A DNA stretch of 64,000 nt from Parachryseolinea silvisoli (GTDB lineage: Bacteria; Bacteroidota; Bacteroidia; Cytophagales; Cyclobacteriaceae): positions 992,001-1,056,000 of the forward strand of contig NZ_JAIOAO010000003.1 of NCBI RefSeq assembly GCF_021190955.1, given 5' to 3'. Numbering within the stretch: position 1 is the first letter of the stretch; each line of letters begins with the position of its first letter. Both the position numbers and the translations under genes were made by a program. Shown here piece by piece: positions 52,998 through 61,076 of this stretch. The notes beneath the pieces were generated by a model. The model saw nothing but the letters and a program-made list of their open reading frames with translations. It searched no databases and had not been told where the DNA came from.

Positions 52998-53585
52998 ATG
53001 ATCATGCGTAGAAAAATTGTGGCCGTGCTTTTGGTCTCCACCCTGATTCACCTGGCGGCGCAGGCCCAGTCTCAAACACCCGCCGTCGGGTTTCTTCCTT
53101 CGGATAGCATTCGAAATTATCCTGCACCGGTGTTTATCATGAAAGACCTGACAGGGAAGGATGTGTCGTTAACCGACTACCGGGGCAAGGTGCTTGTCCT
53201 TGATTTCTGGGCTACCTGGTGTGGCCCCTGTCACGAGACAGTGCCGTTTGTGGTGGAAACCATGAAGCACTATAAAGACGATGCGAATGTTCGATTCCTC
53301 TTTGTAAACACGCGCGAGCGATCGGCCAACAGCCGCGACCTCGTATCAAAATATATAGCCAGGAACCAGTATGACTTTACGGTGGTATTGGACGAACTGG
53401 ATGCGGACGGAAAACAAGAACGTTTTTACCGGGCATTTCACGTGGCCGGCCTGCCCACCAGAATGGTAATCGATGGCAATGGTATCGTTCGTTTTGAGAG
53501 CATCGGTTATCCAACGGGTAAAACAAACGAAGAGCTTTCGGCGATTCTATCGAGTATGATTGAAGCAGCAAAAGTTACGCAATAG
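52998..53585 (+). CDS. TlpA-like thioredoxin family protein
   Basis: Exported thiol-disulfide protein of 195 residues with an N-terminal signal (MRRKIVAVLLVSTLIHLAAQAQ, or the ATG two codons earlier). The redoxin fold is clear: GKVLVLDFWATWCGPCHETVPFV (about residues 68-90) with the CGPC active site at about 78-81, and HVAGLPTRMVIDGNG (about 150) with the cis-proline. It probably acts in the periplasm on cytochrome biogenesis or protein disulfides. Upstream is AT-rich and 350 bases long. Confidence 0.9.
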   Translation: MIMRRKIVAVLLVSTLIHLAAQAQSQTPAVGFLPSDSIRNYPAPVFIMKDLTGKDVSLTDYRGKVLVLDFWATWCGPCHETVPFVVETMKHYKDDANVRFLFVNTRERSANSRDLVSKYIARNQYDFTVVLDELDADGKQERFYRAFHVAGLPTRMVIDGNGIVRFESIGYPTGKTNEELSAILSSMIEAAKVTQ

Positions 53586-53746
53586 ACTAGGGTATTATAG
53601 CGGTAATTGTATAAATCGGAGCGGCATTTTCTATATCAGTCATACTAAAATACGCGATATATTACATCGGTCATGTTACGCACAGCCTGGTTGCCGTGGG
53701 CCGTAAGCATAGTGGTACTTTTAGGGCCATCAAGCCCAAGGCAAAC

Positions 53747-54625
53747 ATGAAAAAGAACACATTGTATTTCGTCGCGGCCATGACCCTGGCGTCGGCACAA
53801 GGCTTCGCACAAGAAGCAAAAGAGTATCACGATATCGATGTAAAAAAAGATGTCATTGTAAGAGACAAAGCGCCATACGCCAGGTTCGCCGGCAAGGTCG
53901 GTATGTCTAAAACCGATTGCGCGGTGCTGTCGCTCAATGGCGACACGCTGATCTCGATCAAAGGATGGGACTATAATTCGGAAAATCCGCAGTTCTCGCT
54001 GATGCACGGCTACAAAGTAGTGTTTAAGCCGTCGGGCAAGTCTATGATCAAGCTGCTGCCCAACGTATCGCTCATTTCCAAAAACCACGTAGTCGACTTT
54101 ATTTTACAAAACCGCAGCTTCAGCTCCTCCAGGCGCGACAGCGAATTCAAAAAGGACCTGATCGCAGGCAACGCCCTTGACGAAGCGGTAGTAGACGAGT
54201 ATATCGCCCTGTACAGTGGTGAGGCAGAAATCAAAAACGCCGACGAATATCAGGCCAAAGAAAAAGAAGTGATCAAGACCCTTTACCCGGTCAAGCGCGA
54301 TCTGAACATGCCGCTAAGCTATAAATACGAAGGGGGTGTAACAAACGTATACCAGGACGGCACCAAACTGGTCACCATTAAAAAAGAACAAAAGGCCAAC
54401 TCCATGAGCGAGGAATGGATCTATACCTTCTCCAAAGAACTGGTAGAACCTTTCCACGTAGGGGACAAGAAGTTTTACAGCATTACCATCGCCACGGCTA
54501 CGCTCAATAGCTTTCCGAAGCTGTACGTAAATGCGCAAGGAAAAGCGCAAAGCGTAAAGGTGGCCTCAATGGGCAATGCTGAAAGCGCGCTGGTGGATAT
54601 TCTGGTAGCCAACAAGGATCTGTAA
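53747..54625 (+). CDS. Hypothetical secreted protein (292 aa)
   Basis: Exported protein; ATG 53747 opens a signal peptide (MKKNTLYFVAAMTLASAQGFAQ). The mature part has strand-rich charged sequence with VIVRDKAPYARFAGKVG, NPQFSLMHGYKVVFKPS and a long middle helix; near the end are FYSITIATATLNSFPKLYV and ALVDILVANKDL. I do not recognise it. It is followed by a terminator and then by the LuxR gene. Confidence 0.75.
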   Translation: MKKNTLYFVAAMTLASAQGFAQEAKEYHDIDVKKDVIVRDKAPYARFAGKVGMSKTDCAVLSLNGDTLISIKGWDYNSENPQFSLMHGYKVVFKPSGKSMIKLLPNVSLISKNHVVDFILQNRSFSSSRRDSEFKKDLIAGNALDEAVVDEYIALYSGEAEIKNADEYQAKEKEVIKTLYPVKRDLNMPLSYKYEGGVTNVYQDGTKLVTIKKEQKANSMSEEWIYTFSKELVEPFHVGDKKFYSITIATATLNSFPKLYVNAQGKAQSVKVASMGNAESALVDILVANKDL

Positions 54626-54652
54626 ACCGACGGCTGGTATGCTCTTGACAAG

Positions 54653-54685
54653 GGTCGCTCCGATACATCGGGGCGACCTTTTTTT
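54653..54685. terminator. Rho-independent terminator
   Basis: GGTCGCTCCGA and TCGGGGCGACC around TACA, followed by TTTTTTT. Confidence 0.87.
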
Positions 54686-54725
54686 ATGCCGTCGGGGATG
54701 GTTAACTTTTGCGGGAATTACTGAA

Positions 54726-55157
54726 ATGAAAAAAACCATCCTTTGGTACAGCCTGGCCGCCGCTGCGCTTATTCTGCTGCTCAAGCTGTTGGAGTATCAG
54801 TTGTTTGTACGCTCGCTGTCGCTGGAATTTTACCTGGCGGTGATCGCCGCGTTGTGCACGACCCTGGGTGTTTGGGCAGGAATCCGGTTGACGCACCGGC
54901 GCAAAGCGGTGGAAGTGCGGGCCGTGGCGATGTTCCAACGCGACAACAAAGTGGTTGACGCAAGCGGACTGAGCAAGCGGGAGCTTGAAGTACTTGAACT
55001 CATGGCGCGCGGGTTGTCCAACCAGGAGATCGCCGATGCGTTGTTCGTTTCTCTGAATACTGTCAAGACCCATGCGGCCAACCTGTTTGTGAAGCTGGAC
55101 GTCCGCCGCCGCACCCAGGCGATCGAGCGTGGCAAAATGAGGGGCCTGATCCCATAG
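54726..55157 (+). CDS. Membrane-anchored LuxR-type HTH regulator
   Basis: Protein of 143 residues; ATG 54726. Two hydrophobic helices (about 5-22 and 34-52) precede a LuxR-type HTH (about 78-140: LSKRELEVLELMARGLSNQE, IADALFVSLNTVKTHAANLF, VKLDVRRRTQAI). It is a membrane-bound regulator, usual next to DUF4199 genes in Bacteroidota, as here. The pair probably responds to membrane or envelope signals; the signal is unknown. Confidence 0.87.
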   Translation: MKKTILWYSLAAAALILLLKLLEYQLFVRSLSLEFYLAVIAALCTTLGVWAGIRLTHRRKAVEVRAVAMFQRDNKVVDASGLSKRELEVLELMARGLSNQEIADALFVSLNTVKTHAANLFVKLDVRRRTQAIERGKMRGLIP

Positions 55158-55269
55158 TGTCGCGGCGGCCTCACGTTTTCGGGTGATTTCCGTACTTTCA
55201 GGAAGGATCATCCTTTCGGGTGAAGGAGAAAACCGGCTTTGTGTCGTGTTTTCGCGGAAAATAAAATCT

Positions 55270-55806
55270 ATGAAAAAGATCGTACTTATTTATGGCGCCA
55301 TCGCCGGGGCCATTGCCGGCGGGATGCTTTTTATTTCTACGCCTTTGCTCCTGAAGGGAGTGCTGAACTTCGACTCGGGCACACTGGTCGGCTACACGAC
55401 CATGGTCGTGGCGTTGTCCTTGATTTTCTTCGGTGTGAAATCGTACCGTGACCAATGCCTGGGCGGCGTCATCACCTTTGGAAAAGCCCTGGTCGTGGGA
55501 GCGTTGATCACCCTGGTAGCTTCCTGCGTGTATGCCCTGGCGTGGGAAGTGTGTTACCGCACCGTAGCAACCGGTTTTGTGGATGACATGACGAGGTACT
55601 ACATGCAAGAGAAACGCGAGCAGGGAGCCACGGCGGCCGAACTCGAAGAGTACGCCGGGGAAATGAACGACTTCGCGGTTACGTATCAGAATCCGTTCAT
55701 ACGTTTTGGCATGACCATCATGGAAATCCTACCCGTGGGCGCGGTGTTGACGTTGCTCAGTGCTGCGTTGCTGCGCAAAAAGGCGTTCCTGCCGGCGACG
55801 GAGTGA
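55270..55806 (+). CDS. DUF4199 domain-containing membrane protein
   Basis: Integral membrane protein of 178 residues. ATG 55270 (MKKIVLIYGAIAGAIAGGM). The family word FFGVKSYRDQCLGGVITFGKAL (about residues 56-77) and four helices are clear; the C-terminal part includes FIRFGMTIMEILPVGAVLTL. It stands 112 bases after the membrane-anchored LuxR gene, with which it forms a common Bacteroidota pair. Function unknown. Confidence 0.88.
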   Translation: MKKIVLIYGAIAGAIAGGMLFISTPLLLKGVLNFDSGTLVGYTTMVVALSLIFFGVKSYRDQCLGGVITFGKALVVGALITLVASCVYALAWEVCYRTVATGFVDDMTRYYMQEKREQGATAAELEEYAGEMNDFAVTYQNPFIRFGMTIMEILPVGAVLTLLSAALLRKKAFLPATE

Positions 55807-55815
55807 TCGCCACAC

Positions 55816-56985
55816 TTAACGTTGCTGGGTTTCGAGCAGGTCTCCGTCCTGGTAATATTCGATGGCGATCAGCTGCCCGGCATCGTTATATAGTTTCAAG
55901 GAACCAGTGCCGTTTTTGAGCGTCCCCTTCTTTTTCTCTTTGCCTTGCATGTCGAAGCAGGATAGCGCTGTCCACGGCTTGTCGTCCCGGATCAGCACCT
56001 CGTCGGCGATTTGGCCGTTGCGATGGTAGCGTATACGCTTGCCGTTGGATTGTCCCTTGACGAAAGTCTCGGTCATCATGCGTTTGCCATCATCATAAAA
56101 GTAATGAGACGGGCCTTCGAGCACGCCGAGCTCGTATGTCCGTTCCAACACAACGATGCCTGCTTCGTTATACGACCGGAAGATGCCGTGCGGATTGTAA
56201 TCGATCAGCAGCCCGCGAGACGCTACGTTGCCATTCCGGTGGTAATAGATCGTCTCCAGCTGCCGGCCATTGTCATACACCCGGTCGAAGCGGCCTGTTG
56301 CCATCGTGTCGTATCGATAGTGAAAGAGTCCTTGCTCGCGGCCGTTGACGAGCTGGCCTGCTACAACCGTGTCGCCGGATTCATTGAACTCAAACATCGG
56401 CCCACGCGCGATGCCGTTTTCGAGGTATCGCTTGCCGGATATATACTGTCGTGGTGTGAGAAGTCCCAACACAGAGTCGGGCGGTACATAGCCGTACGTT
56501 ATTTGCCAGCCGTCTTGTTTGTCGTTTTTGTATGTAACCTCCTGCACCAGCGACCAACCGAACGGTGGGCTTACCCGGTAGGATTGATATTGGTGCCAAA
56601 CGCCTTCGCGTTTACCTTGTAGGTATAAACCTGTTTCTTTTAGCAAGAGCACGCTGCCGGGATCATGCGTGTTCCATTTGACAAGCGAGTCATACTGCAA
56701 CGGCCTGACGGGGCATGTACTGCACGGTTGACAATGATATTGATTCCATCGTCCTGTCTTCTGCTGGTTCTTGCTGGCGCCACTGTCGGCCAGCAGTGTC
56801 ATGATGCCGGGGTGAAGGGTGCCGAAAGCCTGGATAAGGAATGTCTGCGCAAGAGAGTCACGTACATCGATGGTGGCGTGTTTGGTGGCGGGGGCCGTGG
56901 CCACAGTTCGCTGGCCAAAGGCCGGGAAAGTCAGGAGCAGGCCGATGGCCCAAACAAATACACGGTTGTATAGCATCATTGTCAA
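55816..56985 (-). CDS. YwqK-like MORN-repeat secreted protein
   Basis: Exported protein of 389 residues with an N-terminal signal (MMLYNRVFVWAIGLLLTFPAFGQ). From about residue 110 it has repeats of about 23 residues with the pattern YxxNGxxxGxxxxYxxxG, as in YwqK/MORN-type proteins: IYYHRNGNVASRGLLIDYN, RTYELGVLEGPSHYFYDDG and RIRYHRNGQIADEVL are examples. A CQPCSTCP cluster (about 85) is unusual. YwqK is called an antitoxin in databases, but the function is uncertain; here it is surely exported, so an antitoxin role is unlikely. Confidence 0.8.
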   Translation of the reverse strand: MTMMLYNRVFVWAIGLLLTFPAFGQRTVATAPATKHATIDVRDSLAQTFLIQAFGTLHPGIMTLLADSGASKNQQKTGRWNQYHCQPCSTCPVRPLQYDSLVKWNTHDPGSVLLLKETGLYLQGKREGVWHQYQSYRVSPPFGWSLVQEVTYKNDKQDGWQITYGYVPPDSVLGLLTPRQYISGKRYLENGIARGPMFEFNESGDTVVAGQLVNGREQGLFHYRYDTMATGRFDRVYDNGRQLETIYYHRNGNVASRGLLIDYNPHGIFRSYNEAGIVVLERTYELGVLEGPSHYFYDDGKRMMTETFVKGQSNGKRIRYHRNGQIADEVLIRDDKPWTALSCFDMQGKEKKKGTLKNGTGSLKLYNDAGQLIAIEYYQDGDLLETQQR

Positions 56986-57109
56986 AGGTCTTTACACGAG
57001 AGAGGGGGCAAAGCTACGAAAGTTGATGTTTTCTTTATGTTTGATATTCAGCTATTTATATTTTTTGCTCACAGATTTTTATTCTGTTTTGCCTGGTGAA
57101 TCTATTTAC

Positions 57110-57121
57110 CGTAATATTACG
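57110..57121. promoter_or_regulatory. Candidate ArsR operator before the ArsR gene
   Basis: CGTAATATTACG is a perfect 12-base palindrome 13 bases before the ATG at 57135. A related site, CGAAATATTACA, is at 57487-57498 before trxB; both are followed by an AAGA(G)CAGTATGG-type stretch. Confidence 0.5.
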
Positions 57122-57134
57122 TTATAAGAGCAGT

Positions 57135-57464
57135 ATGGGTATTACAAAATCAGAACTCTTCGAAAAACGCCAGAATCGCATGGCCCTGTTGGCAAAGGCT
57201 TTTGACCATCCGGCCCGTGTAGCGATCATGGAATACCTGCTGGACAACCAGACGTGCATCTGCAACGACCTGGTGACAGAGCTGCCGTTGTCGCAGTCGA
57301 CTATCAACCAGCACTTAAAGGAATTGAAGCAGATCGGGATTATCAAGGGCGAAATAGAAGGCCCGAAGGTGAACTATTGCATCGACGTGACGGTATGGGA
57401 AGAAGCCCGTGACATATTTGTGAATATGTTCTCCAAGCCGGTAACGCCCAATCTATGTGACTAA
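57135..57464 (+). CDS. ArsR family transcriptional regulator
   Basis: Winged-helix regulator of 109 residues. ATG 57135 (MGITKSELFEKRQ). The HTH is PARVAIMEYLLDNQTCICNDLV (about 29-50) and LPLSQSTINQHLKELKQIGI (about 55-74), followed by the wing IKGEIEGPKVNYCI. Two cysteines (CIC, about 44-46) are in the place where ArsR/SmtB proteins bind metals, so a redox or metal sensor is possible. It lies 44 bases upstream of trxB; the palindromes suggest it controls itself and trxB. Confidence 0.9.
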   Translation: MGITKSELFEKRQNRMALLAKAFDHPARVAIMEYLLDNQTCICNDLVTELPLSQSTINQHLKELKQIGIIKGEIEGPKVNYCIDVTVWEEARDIFVNMFSKPVTPNLCD

Positions 57465-57486
57465 TTTTTCTTTGTATATAACCTAA

Positions 57487-57498
57487 CGAAATATTACA
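57487..57498. promoter_or_regulatory. Candidate ArsR operator before trxB
   Basis: CGAAATATTACA resembles the palindrome at 57110-57121 and lies 11 bases before the trxB ATG. Confidence 0.4.
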
Positions 57499-57508
57499 AT
57501 AAGACAGT

Positions 57509-58450
57509 ATGGAAACGATTAAGACGCTGATCATTGGCTCAGGCCCCGCCGGATATACGGCTGCCATCTATGCCGCCCGCGCCAACCTGAAGCCCGTAAT
57601 GTATCAGGGCATGGAACCTGGCGGTCAGCTGATGACGACAAACGACGTCGAAAACTTCCCGGGGTATCCCCAGGGTATCATGGGCCCCCATATGATGGAA
57701 GATCTGAAGAAACAGGCCGAGCGTTTTGGTACAGACATTCGCATGGGCATGGCCACCAGTGTCGACTTTTCGGGCTATCCGTTTAAAGTCACCATCGACG
57801 AGCAAACCGAGCTGCTGGCTGAGAGCGTGATTATCTCTACGGGGGCGACGGCCAAGTGGCTGGGCATTCCCTCCGAGAAGCGCCTGAACGGCGGTGGCGT
57901 GTCCGCCTGTGCCGTATGCGACGGATTCTTTTACCGCGGTCGTGAGGTAGCCATTGTAGGCGCTGGCGACACGGCATGCGAAGAAGCACTTTATCTTTCC
58001 AAGCTGGCGACCCAGGTGCACATGATCGTACGCAAAGACCGCATGCGCGCGTCGAAGATCATGCAAGACCGCGTAGCGAAAACGCCGAACATCCACATAT
58101 ACTATAATTCTGAAACGGAAGAAATACTGGGCGACGCCGTAGTAACCGGCGTGCGGATTAAGAACAGTGCCACCAGTGAAGTGAAAGAGATTCCCATTGA
58201 AGGTTTCTTTGTCGCCATCGGTCACAAACCCAACGCTGACATCTTCAAAGATTACATCACGCTGGACGATCAGGGATATATTCTCACCGTTCCCGGAACG
58301 GCCAAAACAAACATCGAGGGTGTATTTGCCTGCGGCGACGTACAGGATAAAAACTATCGCCAGGCCATCACGGCTGCCGGTACCGGCTGTATGGCGGCAC
58401 TGGAGGCGGAGCGCTTCCTGGCAGCGAAAGAGCTGGAGGTCGTTTCGTAA
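57509..58450 (+). CDS. trxB: Thioredoxin-disulfide reductase
   Basis: Flavoenzyme reducing thioredoxin with NADPH, 313 residues. FAD site GSGPAGYTAAIYAARA (about residues 10-25), GGQLMTTNDVENFPG (about 37-51), redox-active CAVCDGFF (Cys about 134 and 137) and NADPH motif VGAGDTACEEALYL (about 150-163); C-terminal GVFACGDVQDKNYRQAITA. It follows the ArsR gene in the same direction with 44 bases between; the matching palindromes suggest common control. Downstream is a terminator. Probably part of redox and stress defence. Confidence 0.95.
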   Translation: METIKTLIIGSGPAGYTAAIYAARANLKPVMYQGMEPGGQLMTTNDVENFPGYPQGIMGPHMMEDLKKQAERFGTDIRMGMATSVDFSGYPFKVTIDEQTELLAESVIISTGATAKWLGIPSEKRLNGGGVSACAVCDGFFYRGREVAIVGAGDTACEEALYLSKLATQVHMIVRKDRMRASKIMQDRVAKTPNIHIYYNSETEEILGDAVVTGVRIKNSATSEVKEIPIEGFFVAIGHKPNADIFKDYITLDDQGYILTVPGTAKTNIEGVFACGDVQDKNYRQAITAAGTGCMAALEAERFLAAKELEVVS

Positions 58451-58480
58451 TACGTTCTTGTAGCGTAATAACTATACCTA

Positions 58481-58520
58481 AAAGTGCTTCGTGATTATTC
58501 TCACGAAGCACTTTTTTTTA
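58481..58520. terminator. Bidirectional rho-independent terminator
   Basis: AAAGTGCTTCGTGA and TCACGAAGCACTTT with loop TTATTC and a long T tail, between trxB and the convergent VOC gene. Confidence 0.9.
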
Positions 58521-58557
58521 GCGTAGAAAGGAATAACCGGTTTCATCTTTGCGCGGC

Positions 58558-58944
58558 TTACATTTCTTCGAGCAACGAAAGAATATTGCCGGAAGGATCT
58601 TTGAACCAGGCAATGACCGGGCCGCCGTTGTCGCGGGAGATGCCTTTGGCATCGGTCTTATACGAGGGGTCGTCATAGCGCTCAAATTGAACGCCGTTTT
58701 GGGTGAGCGCATCGACGGTCTTTTCAACGTCGTCTACCGGGAAGTTGAGCACAGTATAGGTAGCAGGCTGGTGGTTGTCTTTGGGGTAGAGGAGTACGTC
58801 ACTTCGGTCGGCCAGGTGCAGGAACAACATGCCGTTCTCTTCGGATACATTCAGACCGAGCGTCTGCTGATAGAACTTTCTGGCTTGTGGAATGTCTTTT
58901 ACAGAAAAGCCGCTAAAGGCTTTCGCGTCTTTTAAGGTCACCAT
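58558..58944 (-). CDS. VOC (glyoxalase/bleomycin resistance-type) family protein
   Basis: Small metal-dependent fold, 128 residues. [18 protein letters not shown] (about residues 14-31) begins the first beta-alpha-beta unit and the second half has [18 protein letters not shown]-type ending ([16 protein letters not shown], about 111-126). The substrate is unknown; could be a dioxygenase, glyoxalase or ligand-binding protein. Stands alone between trxB and GH18 genes. Confidence 0.9.
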   Translation of the reverse strand: MVTLKDAKAFSGFSVKDIPQARKFYQQTLGLNVSEENGMLFLHLADRSDVLLYPKDNHQPATYTVLNFPVDDVEKTVDALTQNGVQFERYDDPSYKTDAKGISRDNGGPVIAWFKDPSGNILSLLEEM

Positions 58945-59044
58945 AGTAAAAGGGTTTTGGTAAGACCTACAGACGGTAAAAAATCATTCCGCAACAGCGG
59001 CATGACCTGCGGTCACAGATCATGTCGCGTGCGTTATCTGATGA

Positions 59045-60166
59045 TTATTTCTTTGCCTTTGCTTCCGGAAAGCGGGCACGTTTTACGTTGTCAATTACAT
59101 CCAACAGGCCGTCTTTCGGAGCATCACACGTCCACTCCCAGAACATGATGCCGTCGAGTTTTTGATCGATGGCGTATTCGGTCTTGAGCTTCATGGATTG
59201 CTTGTCGTCAAACGTGACAAAGAGCTTGTCTTTGGCATTGTAGAGGTAAGGCGCTTTAGCCGTCGCATCCCAATAAGCTTTAAACCCTTTGGCAGGCGTC
59301 AGCTCGCTGGCAAACCGGCGATGGTCGATAAAGGACTTGAACTTGCCCGATTGGAACAGGCCGTTGTTGACATCCTCAACATTCTCCCACATGCGGCCGT
59401 AGAACGCGGCGCCGATCACCATTTTGTTGCGGGGTATGCCGAGCTTGATAAGATACTGCACGGCATTGTCGGTCGATTCATGTTGATCGGGGTGTGAGTA
59501 TAGCGGCGTATGATGGCCTGTGCGGGTAGAGTAACCGTGTACAAGGTCGTAGGTCATCAGGTTGACGCGATCGGCGATCGCCATGACGGCTTTCCAGTCC
59601 ACTGACTCGTCCAGGTATTTTTGGAAACCACCGGCGGCAAAACTCAATTCATACGACGGGCCTGTGGTCTTGCGCAGCACGCGCAGCAGCTCGGTAAAGT
59701 GTTCCTTATCGGAGGCGGCATACGCATGCCCGGGAGGGCCCTGGATAGAAGGATATTCCCAGTCGAGGTCGAGGCCGTCGGCATGGAAGTACTGGCTCAG
59801 CTGATGTACGGACTGTGCAAACTCGGTACGACCGGCGTCTGTGGAAAATACATCGGAGCAGGTGGGGCAGCCTTCCCATCCACCGAGAGAAAGAATGATC
59901 TTGAGGTTCGGGTTCTGTTTCTTTAAACCTACCAGCGCGCGGATCGTAGCCGAGTCGCGGGCGTTGTCGACGTTGAGTCGGTTGCCCTTTAAATGGCAAA
60001 AGCTGTAGATGATGTGGGTGAGCTTTTTCGCCGGGATGCTATCGACTTTCTCCGGACCAGCGGAGTAATAGGCGATAACAGAGAATCGGGGAGGAGCTTT
60101 CTGAGCGTGAAGACTGGCGCTGACCACGAGTGCCAGCACTACTAATAGCGTGCGAAAAATTGTCAT
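59045..60166 (-). CDS. Glycoside hydrolase family 18 (chitinase-type) protein
   Basis: Exported TIM-barrel glycosidase of 373 residues with signal peptide MTIFRTLLVVLALVVSASLHAQ (ATG 60166). The GH18 motif DGLDLDWEYPS (about residues 142-152) has the catalytic Glu as last acid of DxxDxDxE; ILSLGGWEGC (about 98), VNLMTYDLVHGY (about 214) and GIMFWEWTCDAP near the end complete the family. Chitinase or endo-N-acetylglucosaminidase-like activity is likely. A terminator-like hairpin upstream belongs to the preceding minus-strand gene. Confidence 0.92.
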   Translation of the reverse strand: MTIFRTLLVVLALVVSASLHAQKAPPRFSVIAYYSAGPEKVDSIPAKKLTHIIYSFCHLKGNRLNVDNARDSATIRALVGLKKQNPNLKIILSLGGWEGCPTCSDVFSTDAGRTEFAQSVHQLSQYFHADGLDLDWEYPSIQGPPGHAYAASDKEHFTELLRVLRKTTGPSYELSFAAGGFQKYLDESVDWKAVMAIADRVNLMTYDLVHGYSTRTGHHTPLYSHPDQHESTDNAVQYLIKLGIPRNKMVIGAAFYGRMWENVEDVNNGLFQSGKFKSFIDHRRFASELTPAKGFKAYWDATAKAPYLYNAKDKLFVTFDDKQSMKLKTEYAIDQKLDGIMFWEWTCDAPKDGLLDVIDNVKRARFPEAKAKK

Positions 60167-60281
60167 GAATACTTGGGTTGAGGGTGACAAGGTCGCAGAT
60201 TACCGTGATCGCTGGATGATTTTTCGTATGAGTGGATATTTGACCGGGTGAGGCCGGGGTTGTGCTGTGTGTGTATAAATG

Positions 60282-60320
60282 AAAAAGCCCCGGTCCCGAT
60301 AGCCATCGGGAGGCCGGAGC
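60282..60320 (-). terminator. Terminator of the lipoprotein gene
   Basis: On the minus strand the arms GCTCCGGCCTCCCGAT and ATCGGGACCGGGGC (two-base bulge) precede TTTTT. The inner CCCGAT...ATCGGG resembles inner modules of the mosaic repeats. Confidence 0.7.
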
Positions 60321-60372
60321 TCTTCTGCATAGCACAATTAAAAATAATTGTTTAAACTTTTTGTCGGCATGA

Positions 60373-60906
60373 TTAGTGCGCCACTTCGACCTGGCCGCGG
60401 TAATATCCTTTCACCCGTCGCTGGTTCAGCGCCAGATCAAACGATATGGCATAGTCGCGGCGGGCTTCGTCCAGCAGCCTGATGGTCACGGTGCCCCCTT
60501 CCAGCTCTTTGTACACCTGGCCGCCTTCTTGTCGTTCCCTGTCATAATTCACTGTCGCGTCCGCTTGGTGAAAGGTCTGCGCGGTTTGCACGTGTTCAGG
60601 GTCAAATGTGTAGGTTCCTTCCGGAAGCACTTCAGCACCGTCGGTATACAAGTCAAACGACACGCTGTGTATTTTACGCGCCTTGCCGGGGGAGTCGAGG
60701 GTCACGGACCACACTTGTACGGGATTTCCTTCTGCCGGCGGATCCTGCTGCGCGGTCGTAACGGCCGAGGCCAGCGCATACGATTTTCCGTCCACGATAA
60801 ACTGATTGTTGAATCGCGATGCGTCGTCGAACGTGCACGACCAAAGGGTTACGGTCGAGGCCATCAGCCAGGCAGCGGGTAGATATGGATTGCGCATGCG
60901 CAGCAC
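60373..60906 (-). CDS. Hypothetical lipoprotein (177 aa)
   Basis: Lipoprotein with a signal ending in STVTLWSCTFDD (lipobox cysteine about residue 24). The start is ATG 60906 or ATG 60897. The mature part is a beta-rich domain with VSFDLYTDGAEVLPEGTYTF (about 83-102), GGTVTIRLLDEARRDYAISF (about 137-156) and a final KGYYRGQVEV. Unrecognised but similar in layout to small calycin-like exported proteins. A terminator follows. Confidence 0.7.
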   Translation of the reverse strand: MLRMRNPYLPAAWLMASTVTLWSCTFDDASRFNNQFIVDGKSYALASAVTTAQQDPPAEGNPVQVWSVTLDSPGKARKIHSVSFDLYTDGAEVLPEGTYTFDPEHVQTAQTFHQADATVNYDRERQEGGQVYKELEGGTVTIRLLDEARRDYAISFDLALNQRRVKGYYRGQVEVAH

Positions 60907-61049
60907 AGTAATTCAGGCTTTGTTACGATGCAAGGATAGCGGATCGGAAGAGTGTATTTTTTTGAATCGTCCCGGAAATATTACACATGAAGGGCGGTCG
61001 ACGAAAACATTAATTACTCGCCCACCCGGATACGCTGCCGGGATTTGCG

Positions 61050-61057
61050 TACTTTTG
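61050..61057 (+). promoter_or_regulatory. Candidate Bacteroidota -7 promoter element
   Basis: TACTTTTG (TAnnTTTG) 19 bases before the TTG start at 61077; the same spacing as at 29011 before its ATG. Confidence 0.45.
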
Positions 61058-61076
61058 CTCCTTAATTTTTCAGATC

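Noticed and set aside
55816-56985. YwqK-like protein as antitoxin
   Set aside because: It has a signal peptide and no toxin partner beside it; the antitoxin label is a database name.
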